Source: Sphingobacterium hungaricum
GTDB lineage: Bacteria > Bacteroidota > Bacteroidia > Sphingobacteriales > Sphingobacteriaceae
DNA length: 64,000 nucleotides
Assembly (NCBI RefSeq): GCF_015210005.1
Contig: NZ_MU158698.1
Location: forward strand, 1,001,009 to 1,065,008
Direction: 5' to 3'
Positions 35,388-44,151 of this stretch are shown here, in pieces. The first letter of the stretch is position 1. Each line of letters opens with the position of its first letter. The translations under genes and the position numbers were made by a program. The notes under the pieces were generated by a model, which made no database searches, was not told the origin of the DNA, and saw only the letters and a list, made by a program, of their open reading frames with translations.

Positions 35388-35441
35388 TTGTATTCTATTG
35401 TCTTTGATTGAATGTTAAAATTACAATTTAATTTATTAATC

Positions 35442-36860
35442 CTAAATACTCGAGGTATTTTTTAAAGTAAGCCCAAGGGTTTTTCCCTTTTCAATGACAA
35501 ATGCCATAGCTTCTTCCCTAGCATTTGGAATCTCTCCTTCTAATATGGCTTCGCGCATGGCATTTTTGATTTTGCCAACAATTTTGCCAGGGCCGACTCC
35601 AAAAATTTCCATAATATCAGCTCCAGTGACCGGAGGTTGCCAATTGCGGATCTGATCGCGCTCCTCAACATCTTTTAATTTCTGTTTGACAAGCTCAAAG
35701 TTATTGCGGTATTTCTGTTTTTTGTATTCGTTTTTGGTTGTCACATCTGCATGGCAAAGGAACATCAACGCGTCAATGTCATCTCCTGCTTCAAATAACA
35801 ATCGCCGAACGGCAGAATCTGTCACAATATCTTTTGCTAAAACAATCGGCCTTAGATGAAGCTGAACGAGTTTCTGAACAAACTTCATCTTTTCATTCAA
35901 TGGAAGTTTAAGTTCAGCGAACAATTTCGGAACCATGCGCGCCCCTTTGTCCTCATGGCCGTGAAATGTCCAGCCAACTTTTTTATCAAATCGTTTTGTT
36001 GCGGGCTTCGCAATGTCGTGCATAATCGCAGCCCATCGCAACCATAAGTCGTCCGAAAGTCCGGCAACATTATCCAAGACTTCTAAGGTATGATAAAAAT
36101 TATCTTTGTGGCTTTTGCCGTCTATTGTTTCCACGCCGCGCAAATTATACATGGCTGGAAAAATAAGTTCGAGCAAACCGGTATCGAACAAATAAATAAA
36201 TCCGATGGAAGGTTTATTCGACAGGATAATTTTATTCAGTTCGTCGGTAATTCGTTCTTTTGAAATTATCTTGATGCGTTCCGCATTTGCCGCTATGGCC
36301 TGAATTGCTTTGATATCAATCCTGAAATTTAATTGCGCAGCAAAACGAATCGCGCGCATCATGCGCAAAGGATCGTCCGAAAATGTAATTTCAGGATCCA
36401 GCGGTGTGCGGATTATTTTATTTTCAATGGCTTCTAAACCATTGAACGGATCTAGCAGTTTGCCAAATGTCGCTTCATTTAGACTGTAGGCCATCGCATT
36501 AATCGAAAAATCACGTCGATTTTGGTCGTCTTGCAAAGTTCCGTTTTCGACAATTGGATTTCTGGAATCCGAACGGTAAGACTCTTTGCGAGCACCGACA
36601 AATTCAACATTGATCCCATCATAAACAAACATGGCTGTACCAAAACTTTTGTAAACCGCGACTTTACTTCGTACCTGTTCGCCAACTTTCGTTGCAAAAT
36701 TGATTCCGCTCCCAATTACCAAAATATCCACATCGTCTTTAAAGGGACGATTCATAATCCGGTCGCGCACGTAGCCGCCAATCACATAACATTCGACTTG
36801 CTCACGCTCTGCTACTTCTTTGATAATCTGAAAGATAGGATGTTGTAACTCTACACTCAT
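35442..36860 (-). CDS. cca: CCA tRNA nucleotidyltransferase with HD domain
   Basis: It adds or repairs the 3' CCA of tRNAs. This matters here because the two tRNA genes in the window do not encode CCA. From the ATG at 36860 it is 472 residues. The nucleotidyltransferase head has YVIGGYVRDRIM and DDVDILVIG with the two catalytic Asp residues (43 and 45), then RRDFSINAMAY, DPLRMMRAIRFAAQL (the neck) and ERITDELNKI. The C-terminal part includes an HD-domain motif AAIMHDIAKP. The frame continues 13 codons upstream to a TTG at 36899; the ATG is preferred. A poly(A)-polymerase role is less likely. Confidence 0.93.
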   Translation of the reverse strand: MSVELQHPIFQIIKEVAEREQVECYVIGGYVRDRIMNRPFKDDVDILVIGSGINFATKVGEQVRSKVAVYKSFGTAMFVYDGINVEFVGARKESYRSDSRNPIVENGTLQDDQNRRDFSINAMAYSLNEATFGKLLDPFNGLEAIENKIIRTPLDPEITFSDDPLRMMRAIRFAAQLNFRIDIKAIQAIAANAERIKIISKERITDELNKIILSNKPSIGFIYLFDTGLLELIFPAMYNLRGVETIDGKSHKDNFYHTLEVLDNVAGLSDDLWLRWAAIMHDIAKPATKRFDKKVGWTFHGHEDKGARMVPKLFAELKLPLNEKMKFVQKLVQLHLRPIVLAKDIVTDSAVRRLLFEAGDDIDALMFLCHADVTTKNEYKKQKYRNNFELVKQKLKDVEERDQIRNWQPPVTGADIMEIFGVGPGKIVGKIKNAMREAILEGEIPNAREEAMAFVIEKGKTLGLTLKNTSSI

Positions 36861-36968
36861 AGTTATGCACTCGAAACCAAAAAGTTCAATAGTTTGCAAA
36901 AGTACGTTTTTTAAACGTAATGCGGATGAATGTAGCTAATCTCCATTCAATTCATAAAGCGAAAATAA

Positions 36969-38024
36969 TTAATCGCGGTCCCTAGTTAAGCGGCGAAAGG
37001 TCAATGGATTTTTCGTCAATTCCTTCTGTTCTCTCCTGCGCTCAACGATATGAACAGCCGTAAATAAAGCCTCCATAAATGAATCATGGCTTGCAACATT
37101 TTGTCCGGCAATGTCATATCCGGTTCCATGATCCGGAGAAGTGCGCACAATCGGAAGACCAGCGGTGAAATTCACACCCGTGCGGGAAGCAATGTGCTTA
37201 AATGGAATCAGACCTTGATCATGGTACATGGCCAAAACCGCATCGAATTGTTTATAAGTATTGGAAGCGAAGAAGCCATCTGCAGGATAGGGTCCAAAAC
37301 AAAATATGCCTTCTTTGTTTGCTTGCGCGATGGCGGGCTGAATGATTTTTTCGTCTTCTTCTCCAATCAATCCATTGTCGCCTGCATGAGGATTCAGTCC
37401 TAACACGGCGATTTTTGGTTTTTGAATCCAAAAATCAGTTTTCAGGCTCGTATTCATTAATTTCAGCTTATGAATAATAGCATCCGGAGTAATAGCTGCC
37501 GAAACATCTTTTACAGGAATATGCCCAGTCACTACCCCTACGCGCAATTCTTCGGAAATCATAAACATCAACACATCATTCTGATTTGTTTTTGCCTGAA
37601 GATATTCGGTATGTCCGGGGAAGTTAAAGCCTTCTTGCTGTATGTTATGCTTGTTGATGGGTGCTGTAACCAATGCATCGATTTTTCCAGCATTCAAATC
37701 TTCGACTGCTCGCTCTAAAGATAGAAAAGCATATTTTCCGCCGATTTCATTTTGCTCGCCTAAGGTGATTTTCACATCTTCCTGCCAGCAGTTAATCATG
37801 TTCGGGCGCTTCGGATTCGCCTGATCAGCCGAATTGATGACGTTAAAACTAAAATCATTAATTCCGATTGCTTTGCGATGAAAAGAAGCAACTTTGGTAT
37901 TTCCATAAACAATTGGTGTGAAAAAATCAGTCACCCGATTATCGAAAAGTGATTTGATAATTACTTCCAGACCTATTCCATTCACGTCACCAACTGTAAT
38001 ACCAATTTTTAGTTTTTCTTTCAT
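36969..38024 (-). CDS. pdxA: 4-hydroxythreonine-4-phosphate dehydrogenase
   Basis: This NAD-dependent enzyme of pyridoxal-phosphate synthesis has 351 residues. It opens with IGITVGDVNGIGLEVIIK and carries TAPINKHNI, FPGHTEYL (metal His), LNPHAGDNGLIGEED (metal His), AMYHDQGLIPFKHI (metal His) and RTSPDHGTGYDIAGQ. All three metal-binding histidines are present. It lies divergent from rsmA across 132 bases. In E. coli the same two genes are adjacent in one operon, so the neighbourhood is retained but rearranged. Confidence 0.94.
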   Translation of the reverse strand: MKEKLKIGITVGDVNGIGLEVIIKSLFDNRVTDFFTPIVYGNTKVASFHRKAIGINDFSFNVINSADQANPKRPNMINCWQEDVKITLGEQNEIGGKYAFLSLERAVEDLNAGKIDALVTAPINKHNIQQEGFNFPGHTEYLQAKTNQNDVLMFMISEELRVGVVTGHIPVKDVSAAITPDAIIHKLKLMNTSLKTDFWIQKPKIAVLGLNPHAGDNGLIGEEDEKIIQPAIAQANKEGIFCFGPYPADGFFASNTYKQFDAVLAMYHDQGLIPFKHIASRTGVNFTAGLPIVRTSPDHGTGYDIAGQNVASHDSFMEALFTAVHIVERRREQKELTKNPLTFRRLTRDRD

Positions 38025-38111
38025 AACAAACCCATAAACTTTTTAACTAATTCAAAAGTATGGAAAATTAAAAAGAAAACAGCTAGTGAGGGAAGATTTT
38101 CAGATTCAAAA

Positions 38112-38139
38112 TTTGCTTATCAATTAATCCCTATATTTG
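38112..38139 (+). promoter_or_regulatory. Candidate promoter of rsmA
   Basis: TATATTTG (38132-38139) matches the TAnnTTTG -7 box and lies 17 bases before the rsmA ATG. TTTG at 38112-38115 could be the -33 box but is 16 bases away, shorter than usual. Confidence 0.4.
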
Positions 38140-38156
38140 TAGTCTATCCATAAAAT

Positions 38157-38936
38157 ATGAATAAAGTTCGCGCGAAAAAACACTTAGGACAACATTTTTT
38201 AAACGACAAAAATGCGGCAGAGCGAATCGTAGAATCATTAACTCCAGCTTTAGGTTTCAAACAGGTGTTGGAAGTCGGACCAGGAATGGGCGTGTTGACG
38301 GATTTTCTAATCCGAAAAACTGATTACGAGACTTGGGCAATTGATATTGACAAGGAATCCATCATTTACTTACAAGAGAATTATCCTGATTTACAAGAAA
38401 GAATTATTGATGGAGATTTTTTAGCATTGGATTTCAATGAGCATTTCGACCAAAAAATGGCCATTATCGGGAATTTCCCCTACAACATTTCTTCCCAGAT
38501 CTTATTTAAAGTTTTAGAAGAGCGAAACCGTGTGGTTCAGGTCGTAGGCATGTTTCAAAAGGAGGTTGCCGAACGCTGTTCGGCCAAGGCTGGAAGCAAA
38601 GAATACGGTATTTTAAGTGTGTTTTTGCAAGCTTATTATAAAGTTGATTATTTATTTACGGTAAAAGCCGGCGCATTTACGCCCCCGCCAAAAGTTCTTT
38701 CGGGCGTTATTCGCTTGACACGAAATGAAGTCAGCGAGTTGAATTGTGATGAAAAATTATTCTGGCGCGTTGTGAAAGCTGGGTTCAATCAACGCCGTAA
38801 AACATTAAGAAATTCATTATCTGCTGTTGTTCCGAAGGACAAAATGAGCGATAATCCGCTGTATGAATTGCGGGCTGAACGCTTAACGGTTGCTGATTTC
38901 GAAACTTTAACAAACGAAATTTCGAAGGCATTGTAA
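38157..38936 (+). CDS. rsmA: 16S rRNA dimethyladenosine transferase RsmA (KsgA)
   Basis: It dimethylates two adjacent adenines near the 3' end of 16S rRNA during 30S maturation, using S-adenosylmethionine. The 259-residue protein has KKHLGQHFLNDKNAAERIV, the SAM motif LEVGPGMGVLTDFL, the catalytic motif GNFPYNISSQI (usually NLPYNI; Phe replaces Leu), FQKEVAERC, FTPPPKVLSGV and GFNQRRKTLRNSL. Its TAA stop shares one base with the ATG of the next gene (TAATG), implying translational coupling. Confidence 0.95.
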   Translation: MNKVRAKKHLGQHFLNDKNAAERIVESLTPALGFKQVLEVGPGMGVLTDFLIRKTDYETWAIDIDKESIIYLQENYPDLQERIIDGDFLALDFNEHFDQKMAIIGNFPYNISSQILFKVLEERNRVVQVVGMFQKEVAERCSAKAGSKEYGILSVFLQAYYKVDYLFTVKAGAFTPPPKVLSGVIRLTRNEVSELNCDEKLFWRVVKAGFNQRRKTLRNSLSAVVPKDKMSDNPLYELRAERLTVADFETLTNEISKAL

Positions 38937-40108
38937 TGGACAAGGTTGATTTTTTGATTATTGGAGGCGGTGTGGCAGGATTAACTGCTGCGATCAGTTT
39001 ACATAAGATCGGAATCGATGCAACAGTTTACGAACGCGCAACAAAACTGACCGGCATTGGAGCAGGATTTGGTTTCGCGGCAAATGCGATGAAAGCTTTT
39101 GAGATTTTGGGAATGAAAGACGGAATTGTTCCGTTGGGCCATTATCTAGATAGCTATGAAATCTTGGATAAACATGGAACTGTTTTGGCTTCGCCGAATA
39201 CACAAGCAATCAGTTCAAAATACAATGAAGATAATTTTGCGATTCATCGCGGTGAATTGCATCAGCATTTATTAGCACAGATTGCTCCCTCCAAAATCCA
39301 TTTAGGAAAATCAGCGGTTCGTCTGGAACAAGAAAAGTCCCTAATCCGGGTCTATTTCTCCGACGATACTGTTGTTGAATGTACTGCTTTGTTGATTGCC
39401 GATGGTGTCAAATCAACATTGCGGCAGCAGCTTGTTCCGAGTTCCAAACCACGCTATTCGGGTTACACCTGCTGGCGAGGGGTGATTGACAATTCAAAAA
39501 TCAATTTGAAAATAGGTTCGGAAACTTGGGGAAAAGATGGCCGTTTTGGAATGACGCCTTTGGTTGGAAATAAAATCTACTGGTATGCCTGTATCAATTC
39601 GTTGCCAAATAATTCGACATTTGCTAATTTTACTGTAGCGGATTTAAGCAAACATTTTGCTTCCTATCATCATCCCATTCCTCAAATTATTTCTGAAACA
39701 AAGGATGAAGAATTGATCTGGAATGATATAATTGACATCAAGCCGCTTAAGCATTTGGCCTACGGCCGAATTTTATTAATTGGTGATGCAGGTCATGCGA
39801 CGACTCCAAATCTCGGTCAGGGAGCTTGTCAAGCGATTGAAGATGTTGCTGTATTGATTGATGAATTAAAAAAAGAACAGTCGGTAGAGAATGCTTTCAG
39901 CCAATTTGAAAACAGGAGACTGGCAAGAACTACCTACATTACGAAGACTTCCTGGCAGATCGGAAAGATTTCGCAATGGGAAAATTCGTTTCTAGTTTAT
40001 GCGAGAAATGGCTTTATGAAACTTTTACCAGAATCTGTAAAGCAAAAAACTTTACAAAAGCTATTAGAAGTTAATTTTATGGAAATAAACACGAACCATG
40101 GAAAATAG
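38936..40108 (+). CDS. FAD-dependent monooxygenase (aromatic hydroxylase/epoxidase group)
   Basis: This flavin monooxygenase of the p-hydroxybenzoate-hydroxylase fold has 390 residues. The FAD motif FLIIGGGVAGLTAAISLHK is at the N-terminus, followed by GIGAGFGFAANAM, the middle motif ADGVKSTLRQQL, and the second FAD motif GRILLIGDAGHATTPNLGQG. The segment SGYTCWRGVID resembles salicylate hydroxylase and zeaxanthin-epoxidase relatives. The substrate is unknown. It overlaps rsmA by one base and the following dehydrogenase gene by 11 bases, so the three form one translationally coupled unit. Confidence 0.88.
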   Translation: MDKVDFLIIGGGVAGLTAAISLHKIGIDATVYERATKLTGIGAGFGFAANAMKAFEILGMKDGIVPLGHYLDSYEILDKHGTVLASPNTQAISSKYNEDNFAIHRGELHQHLLAQIAPSKIHLGKSAVRLEQEKSLIRVYFSDDTVVECTALLIADGVKSTLRQQLVPSSKPRYSGYTCWRGVIDNSKINLKIGSETWGKDGRFGMTPLVGNKIYWYACINSLPNNSTFANFTVADLSKHFASYHHPIPQIISETKDEELIWNDIIDIKPLKHLAYGRILLIGDAGHATTPNLGQGACQAIEDVAVLIDELKKEQSVENAFSQFENRRLARTTYITKTSWQIGKISQWENSFLVYARNGFMKLLPESVKQKTLQKLLEVNFMEINTNHGK

Positions 40109-41036
40109 AATTTTAATTGTTGATGATGTTCATCACATTCTGACGGAAAAATTTGAAGGGGCAGGAATTTCATTTGATTATTTACCAGAAATCACGAAAT
40201 CGGAGGCCGAAAAAATCATCCATTTATACAGCGGAATGGTCATCCGTTCAAAATTTGAGGTCGACAAAAATTTTATTGACATCGCTGAATCGCTGAAGGT
40301 TATCGCTCGATGCGGTGCAGGAATGGATAATATTGATGAAGATTATGCTTCGCAAAAAAACATTAAACTCATCAATGCGCCTGAAGGCAATCGGGATGCT
40401 GTCGGCGAACACATGATCGGCATGTTGTTGAGCCTGATGAATAACCTCAACAAAGCCGACCAAGAAATCAAAAATGGCCGATGGGACCGGGAAGGAAACC
40501 GTGGGCATGAATTAAAAGGCAGAACCGTTGCTTTGATTGGTTATGGAAATAATGGCCAGGCAATGGCAAAGAAACTGAGCGGCTTTGATGTCCATGTAAT
40601 CGCCTACGACAAATACAAGACTGGATTTTCTGACGACTATGCGAAAGAAGTTTCGATGGAAGAAGTGGTCAAACAAGCGGATGTTCTAAGTTTTCATATT
40701 CCGCTGACTAAAGAAACTAAAGGTTTGGTGAATGATGAATATTTGTTTCATTTCAAGAAACCATTTTTCTTTCTGATGGGCGCCCGTGGGCCTATCGCCG
40801 ATGTTTCTGCGATCTTAAAGTATTTGGAACAGGGAAAAATTCTAGGTGCGGCGTTTGATGTTTTGCCTGTTGAAAAATTCCCTTCTCTTGCTGAACAAAG
40901 CTGGTATACAGATTTAATCAGTCATCCCAACGTGCTTCTGTCACCACATGTAGCGGGATGGACTTTCGACAGCTACTATAAATTATCTGCATTTGCTGCA
41001 GAGAAAGTGGTGGAATTTTTCGGGAAGAGCTATTGA
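40098..41036 (+). CDS. D-2-hydroxyacid dehydrogenase (phosphoglycerate-dehydrogenase-like)
   Basis: This NAD(P)-dependent oxidoreductase has 312 residues. The Rossmann motif is VALIGYGNNGQAMAKKL. The catalytic triad is present: Arg in FLMGARGPIADV, Glu in DVLPVEKFPS and His in LLSPHVAGWT. It lacks an ACT domain, so it is not a full-length SerA and could act on another 2-hydroxyacid such as glyoxylate or hydroxypyruvate. The start overlaps the monooxygenase gene by 11 bases in a different frame. Confidence 0.87.
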   Translation: MENRILIVDDVHHILTEKFEGAGISFDYLPEITKSEAEKIIHLYSGMVIRSKFEVDKNFIDIAESLKVIARCGAGMDNIDEDYASQKNIKLINAPEGNRDAVGEHMIGMLLSLMNNLNKADQEIKNGRWDREGNRGHELKGRTVALIGYGNNGQAMAKKLSGFDVHVIAYDKYKTGFSDDYAKEVSMEEVVKQADVLSFHIPLTKETKGLVNDEYLFHFKKPFFFLMGARGPIADVSAILKYLEQGKILGAAFDVLPVEKFPSLAEQSWYTDLISHPNVLLSPHVAGWTFDSYYKLSAFAAEKVVEFFGKSY

Positions 41037-41063
41037 TCTAATTGGCGATCCTATGAAATTTCG

Positions 41064-41933
41064 CTAATAAATCATCATGCTTGCATAAACCAACAAAAAT
41101 TGTACAACCAAAAAAGCATCTAATAAATAAACTTTGTTATACTCGTTTACGCCTTTGAAAACATATTGTTTCAAAAAGATGCAAATCAGCGCATTGGTAA
41201 AAAGCAATCCAATTTTCACGTCCAATTCAAATGGAGAAAGTACAATTAGCCCTGAATGAACGATCAATAAAACATAATTGATCATTTTAGCTTTCTCAAT
41301 TCCGAAATATGTTGGAATGGTTATTAGGTTATATGATGAGTCCTGCTTAAAATCACGAATATCAAAAGGCAAAGTACAGATAATCAAGAATAAGAATTTC
41401 ATGACGGATAAATAAATCACCTGATCCAAATCTACATGGATTCCCTCTGCCGTTAATTCAATCACTGGTAGAATCACGCTGCTACAGGTCCAAATAAATG
41501 CGATATGGAATAATTTAACAAAAGGAATATTCCGCAATCCTATCTTAACTCCTTTGTAGCGAACAACCGGAATAGCATACAATAAACTAAAAGCGCCTAT
41601 CGCTCCAAGAAAGAGAAAACTTTCAAAACTGATTTGGAAAGTAAAATAAAACATTAGCAACATCGACAATAGGCTGCTTGCCCAGATCACATACGTATAC
41701 TTAAAAATCCAGCGTGTTCGAGCGTAAATCGAATTTTGAGGATTTTTAGGTTTGGAAAGTAGAATGCTAAAGTTGTACAAAAGCAAAGTCGCTGTTGTTT
41801 CGATTCCCAAGATATCGTAATTAATTTCTTGATTAAAAATCAAGTAGGTCAAAGCACATTGAGCCAATGCGGCTGATGCAATCAGCAGATTTGAAAAGAT
41901 AAAAAAATCGGAAATCTTATGGATAACTTTCAT
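41064..41933 (-). CDS. UbiA-like integral membrane protein with a degenerate active site
   Basis: The 289-residue protein has seven to nine hydrophobic segments. The second half contains LPFDIRDFKQDSSYNLITIP (Asp191, Asp194 and Asp198), which resembles the second Asp motif of UbiA-superfamily prenyltransferases together with its following loop. The first Asp-rich motif expected near residues 54-64 is absent; the region reads LLYNFSILLSKPKN. It may therefore be a catalytically altered or inactive relative. It converges with the dehydrogenase gene, 27 bases apart, and is not obviously in an operon. Confidence 0.7.
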   Translation of the reverse strand: MKVIHKISDFFIFSNLLIASAALAQCALTYLIFNQEINYDILGIETTATLLLYNFSILLSKPKNPQNSIYARTRWIFKYTYVIWASSLLSMLLMFYFTFQISFESFLFLGAIGAFSLLYAIPVVRYKGVKIGLRNIPFVKLFHIAFIWTCSSVILPVIELTAEGIHVDLDQVIYLSVMKFLFLIICTLPFDIRDFKQDSSYNLITIPTYFGIEKAKMINYVLLIVHSGLIVLSPFELDVKIGLLFTNALICIFLKQYVFKGVNEYNKVYLLDAFLVVQFLLVYASMMIY

Positions 41934-42109
41934 CTATATAAATAAAGAAAATTCTTGTGACTATGTTTTGGACCGTGCATATTTTATTCGTAATTCTTCA
42001 TTATTACTCTCGAAAAAACTATATTAGTGTTGTTTAAATGCTATTTCACAAGTAAGATAAATAAAAGTCTTATCTGAATAAATTTAACAAAAACAAATAA
42101 ACCAAAGAT

Positions 42110-44029
42110 ATGAAGTTGCAAATTAACTCTTTTGAAGAATATCAAGAAGCGTATAAAAAAAGCGTAGAACAGCCAGAAGAATTTTGGGCTGGAGTAGCCG
42201 ACAATTTTTTCTGGAAAAAGAAATGGACCAATGTTTTGAATTGGAATTTTACAGAACCATCGATCAAGTGGTTTGAAGGCGGAAAGGTAAATATCACCGA
42301 AAACTGTTTGGATAGGCATATATATCAATTGGGTGATCAGCCAGCATTAATCTGGGAACCGAATGACCCCAATGAAGCTCACCGCATCTTAACGTACAAA
42401 CAGCTTTTACAGAAAGTAGAAACTTTTGCAACGGTCTTAAAAAACAACAACATAAAAAAAGGCGATCGAGTTTGTATATACCTGCCGATGGTTCCTGAAT
42501 TAGCGATCGCTGTTTTGGCTTGTGCGCGTATCGGAGCTATACACTCAGTTGTGTTCGGGGGTTTTTCCGCGCAATCCATCGCCGATCGAATTACAGACGC
42601 CGAATGCAAATTGGTCATTACATCAGATGGTAGTTATCGCGCGAAAAAAGTTTTAGAATTAAAAAGCATTGTGGATGACGCTTTGATGCAGTGCAAATCG
42701 GTGGAGCGTGTCATTGTCTTAACGCGCACCAGAACTCCAGTTTCAATGATCAAAGGCCGCGATGTATGGTGGGAAGATGAGATCAAAAAAGTAGAAACAC
42801 AAGGAAATCCGCCATGTCCTGCTGAGGAAATGGACGCAGAGGACAATCTATTTATTTTATATACTTCCGGTTCGACAGGAAAGCCAAAAGGCGTTGTACA
42901 TACTACTGGTGGCTATATGGTTTATACGGGATATACTTTTTCTAATGTTTTCCAGTATCAGCCAGGTGAGGTTTATTTCTGTACGGCAGATATCGGATGG
43001 ATAACGGGACATTCATACATTATTTACGGCCCATTATCTCAAGGCGCAACAACGTTGATGTTCGAAGGCACGCCGACTTATCCGGACGCAGGCCGACTTT
43101 GGGATATTGTAGAAAAATACAAAGTCAATATTCTTTATACCGCTCCTACCGCTATCCGTTCGTTGATGGCTTTTGGCGATGAATTTTTAGAAAACAAAGA
43201 CTTAAGCAGCATCCGCAAACTTGGCTCTGTCGGCGAACCCATTAATGAAGAAGCCTGGAATTGGTTCAATGAGAAAATCGGCAAAGGCAAAGCTCCGATT
43301 GTCGACACCTGGTGGCAGACCGAAAACGGTGGGATATTAATTTCGCCATTGGCGGGAATAACACCAACGATCCCAGGATATGCCATGTCCCCTCTGCCGG
43401 GCGTTCAACCATGTTTAATGGATGAGAACGGCAAAGAGATTGAAGGAAATGATGTAAGTGGAAATTTATGCATCAAATTTCCTTGGCCGGGCATGTTGCG
43501 TACAACATGGGGCGATCATGAACGTTGCCGCCAAACTTACTTTGCGACGTACGAAAACAAATATTTTACTGGTGATGGATGTTATCGTGATAAAGATGGC
43601 TATTACCGCATCACAGGCCGTGTGGATGACGTATTGAATGTTTCAGGGCACCGCATCGGAACTGCTGAAGTCGAAAATGCAATTAATATGCACGCAGATG
43701 TTGTCGAGTCAGCGATTGTAGGTTATCCGCATCCTGTAAAAGGTCAGGGCATTTACGCATATGTGATTGCGAATCCGCATCGTGAAGATGCAGATAAAAC
43801 CAGAGCAGATATTTTGCAGACTGTAAGCCGATTAATCGGTGCAATTGCAAAACCCGACGTTATTCAGTTCGTGACGGATTTGCCAAAGACACGTTCCGGA
43901 AAAATCATGCGCCGTATTTTACGCAAGATTGCCGAGGGTGACACTGGAAGTTTGGGTGATACATCAACTTTGCAAGACCCTACGGTAGTTGATTCAATTA
44001 TCGAAGCAGCTAAGGAGTTTAGGGGGTAA
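42110..44029 (+). CDS. acs: Acetyl-CoA synthetase (AMP-forming)
   Basis: It activates acetate to acetyl-CoA through acetyl-AMP. The 639-residue length is usual for Acs. Motifs are FILYTSGSTGKPKGVVHTTG (P-loop-like A3), the acetate-binding DIGWITGHSYI, DTWWQTENGG (A5), YFTGDGCYRDKDGYY (A7), GRVDDVLNVSGHRIGTAE (hinge) and the terminal KTRSGKIMRRILRKIA carrying the Lys that is acetylated in regulated family members. The gene stands alone; a strong hairpin follows it. It could use acetate made by the PoxB-type enzyme at 21-22.7 kb. Confidence 0.95.
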   Translation: MKLQINSFEEYQEAYKKSVEQPEEFWAGVADNFFWKKKWTNVLNWNFTEPSIKWFEGGKVNITENCLDRHIYQLGDQPALIWEPNDPNEAHRILTYKQLLQKVETFATVLKNNNIKKGDRVCIYLPMVPELAIAVLACARIGAIHSVVFGGFSAQSIADRITDAECKLVITSDGSYRAKKVLELKSIVDDALMQCKSVERVIVLTRTRTPVSMIKGRDVWWEDEIKKVETQGNPPCPAEEMDAEDNLFILYTSGSTGKPKGVVHTTGGYMVYTGYTFSNVFQYQPGEVYFCTADIGWITGHSYIIYGPLSQGATTLMFEGTPTYPDAGRLWDIVEKYKVNILYTAPTAIRSLMAFGDEFLENKDLSSIRKLGSVGEPINEEAWNWFNEKIGKGKAPIVDTWWQTENGGILISPLAGITPTIPGYAMSPLPGVQPCLMDENGKEIEGNDVSGNLCIKFPWPGMLRTTWGDHERCRQTYFATYENKYFTGDGCYRDKDGYYRITGRVDDVLNVSGHRIGTAEVENAINMHADVVESAIVGYPHPVKGQGIYAYVIANPHREDADKTRADILQTVSRLIGAIAKPDVIQFVTDLPKTRSGKIMRRILRKIAEGDTGSLGDTSTLQDPTVVDSIIEAAKEFRG

Positions 44030-44092
44030 GGGGAAATGACTCCACAATATCGGTTAGCCTCGAAGTAAGAACTCATAAATATCTTAAAACAG

Positions 44093-44130
44093 AAGGAGCC
44101 GTCTCATATTGATTTGAGACGGCTCCTTTT
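44093..44130. terminator. Bidirectional terminator between acs and the second sus-type operon
   Basis: A perfect 14-bp stem AAGGAGCCGTCTCA/TGAGACGGCTCCTT with an 8-base loop and T residues on the right sits between convergent operons. Confidence 0.88.
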
Positions 44131-44151
44131 CATGTAAAAAACTAAAGTCTT

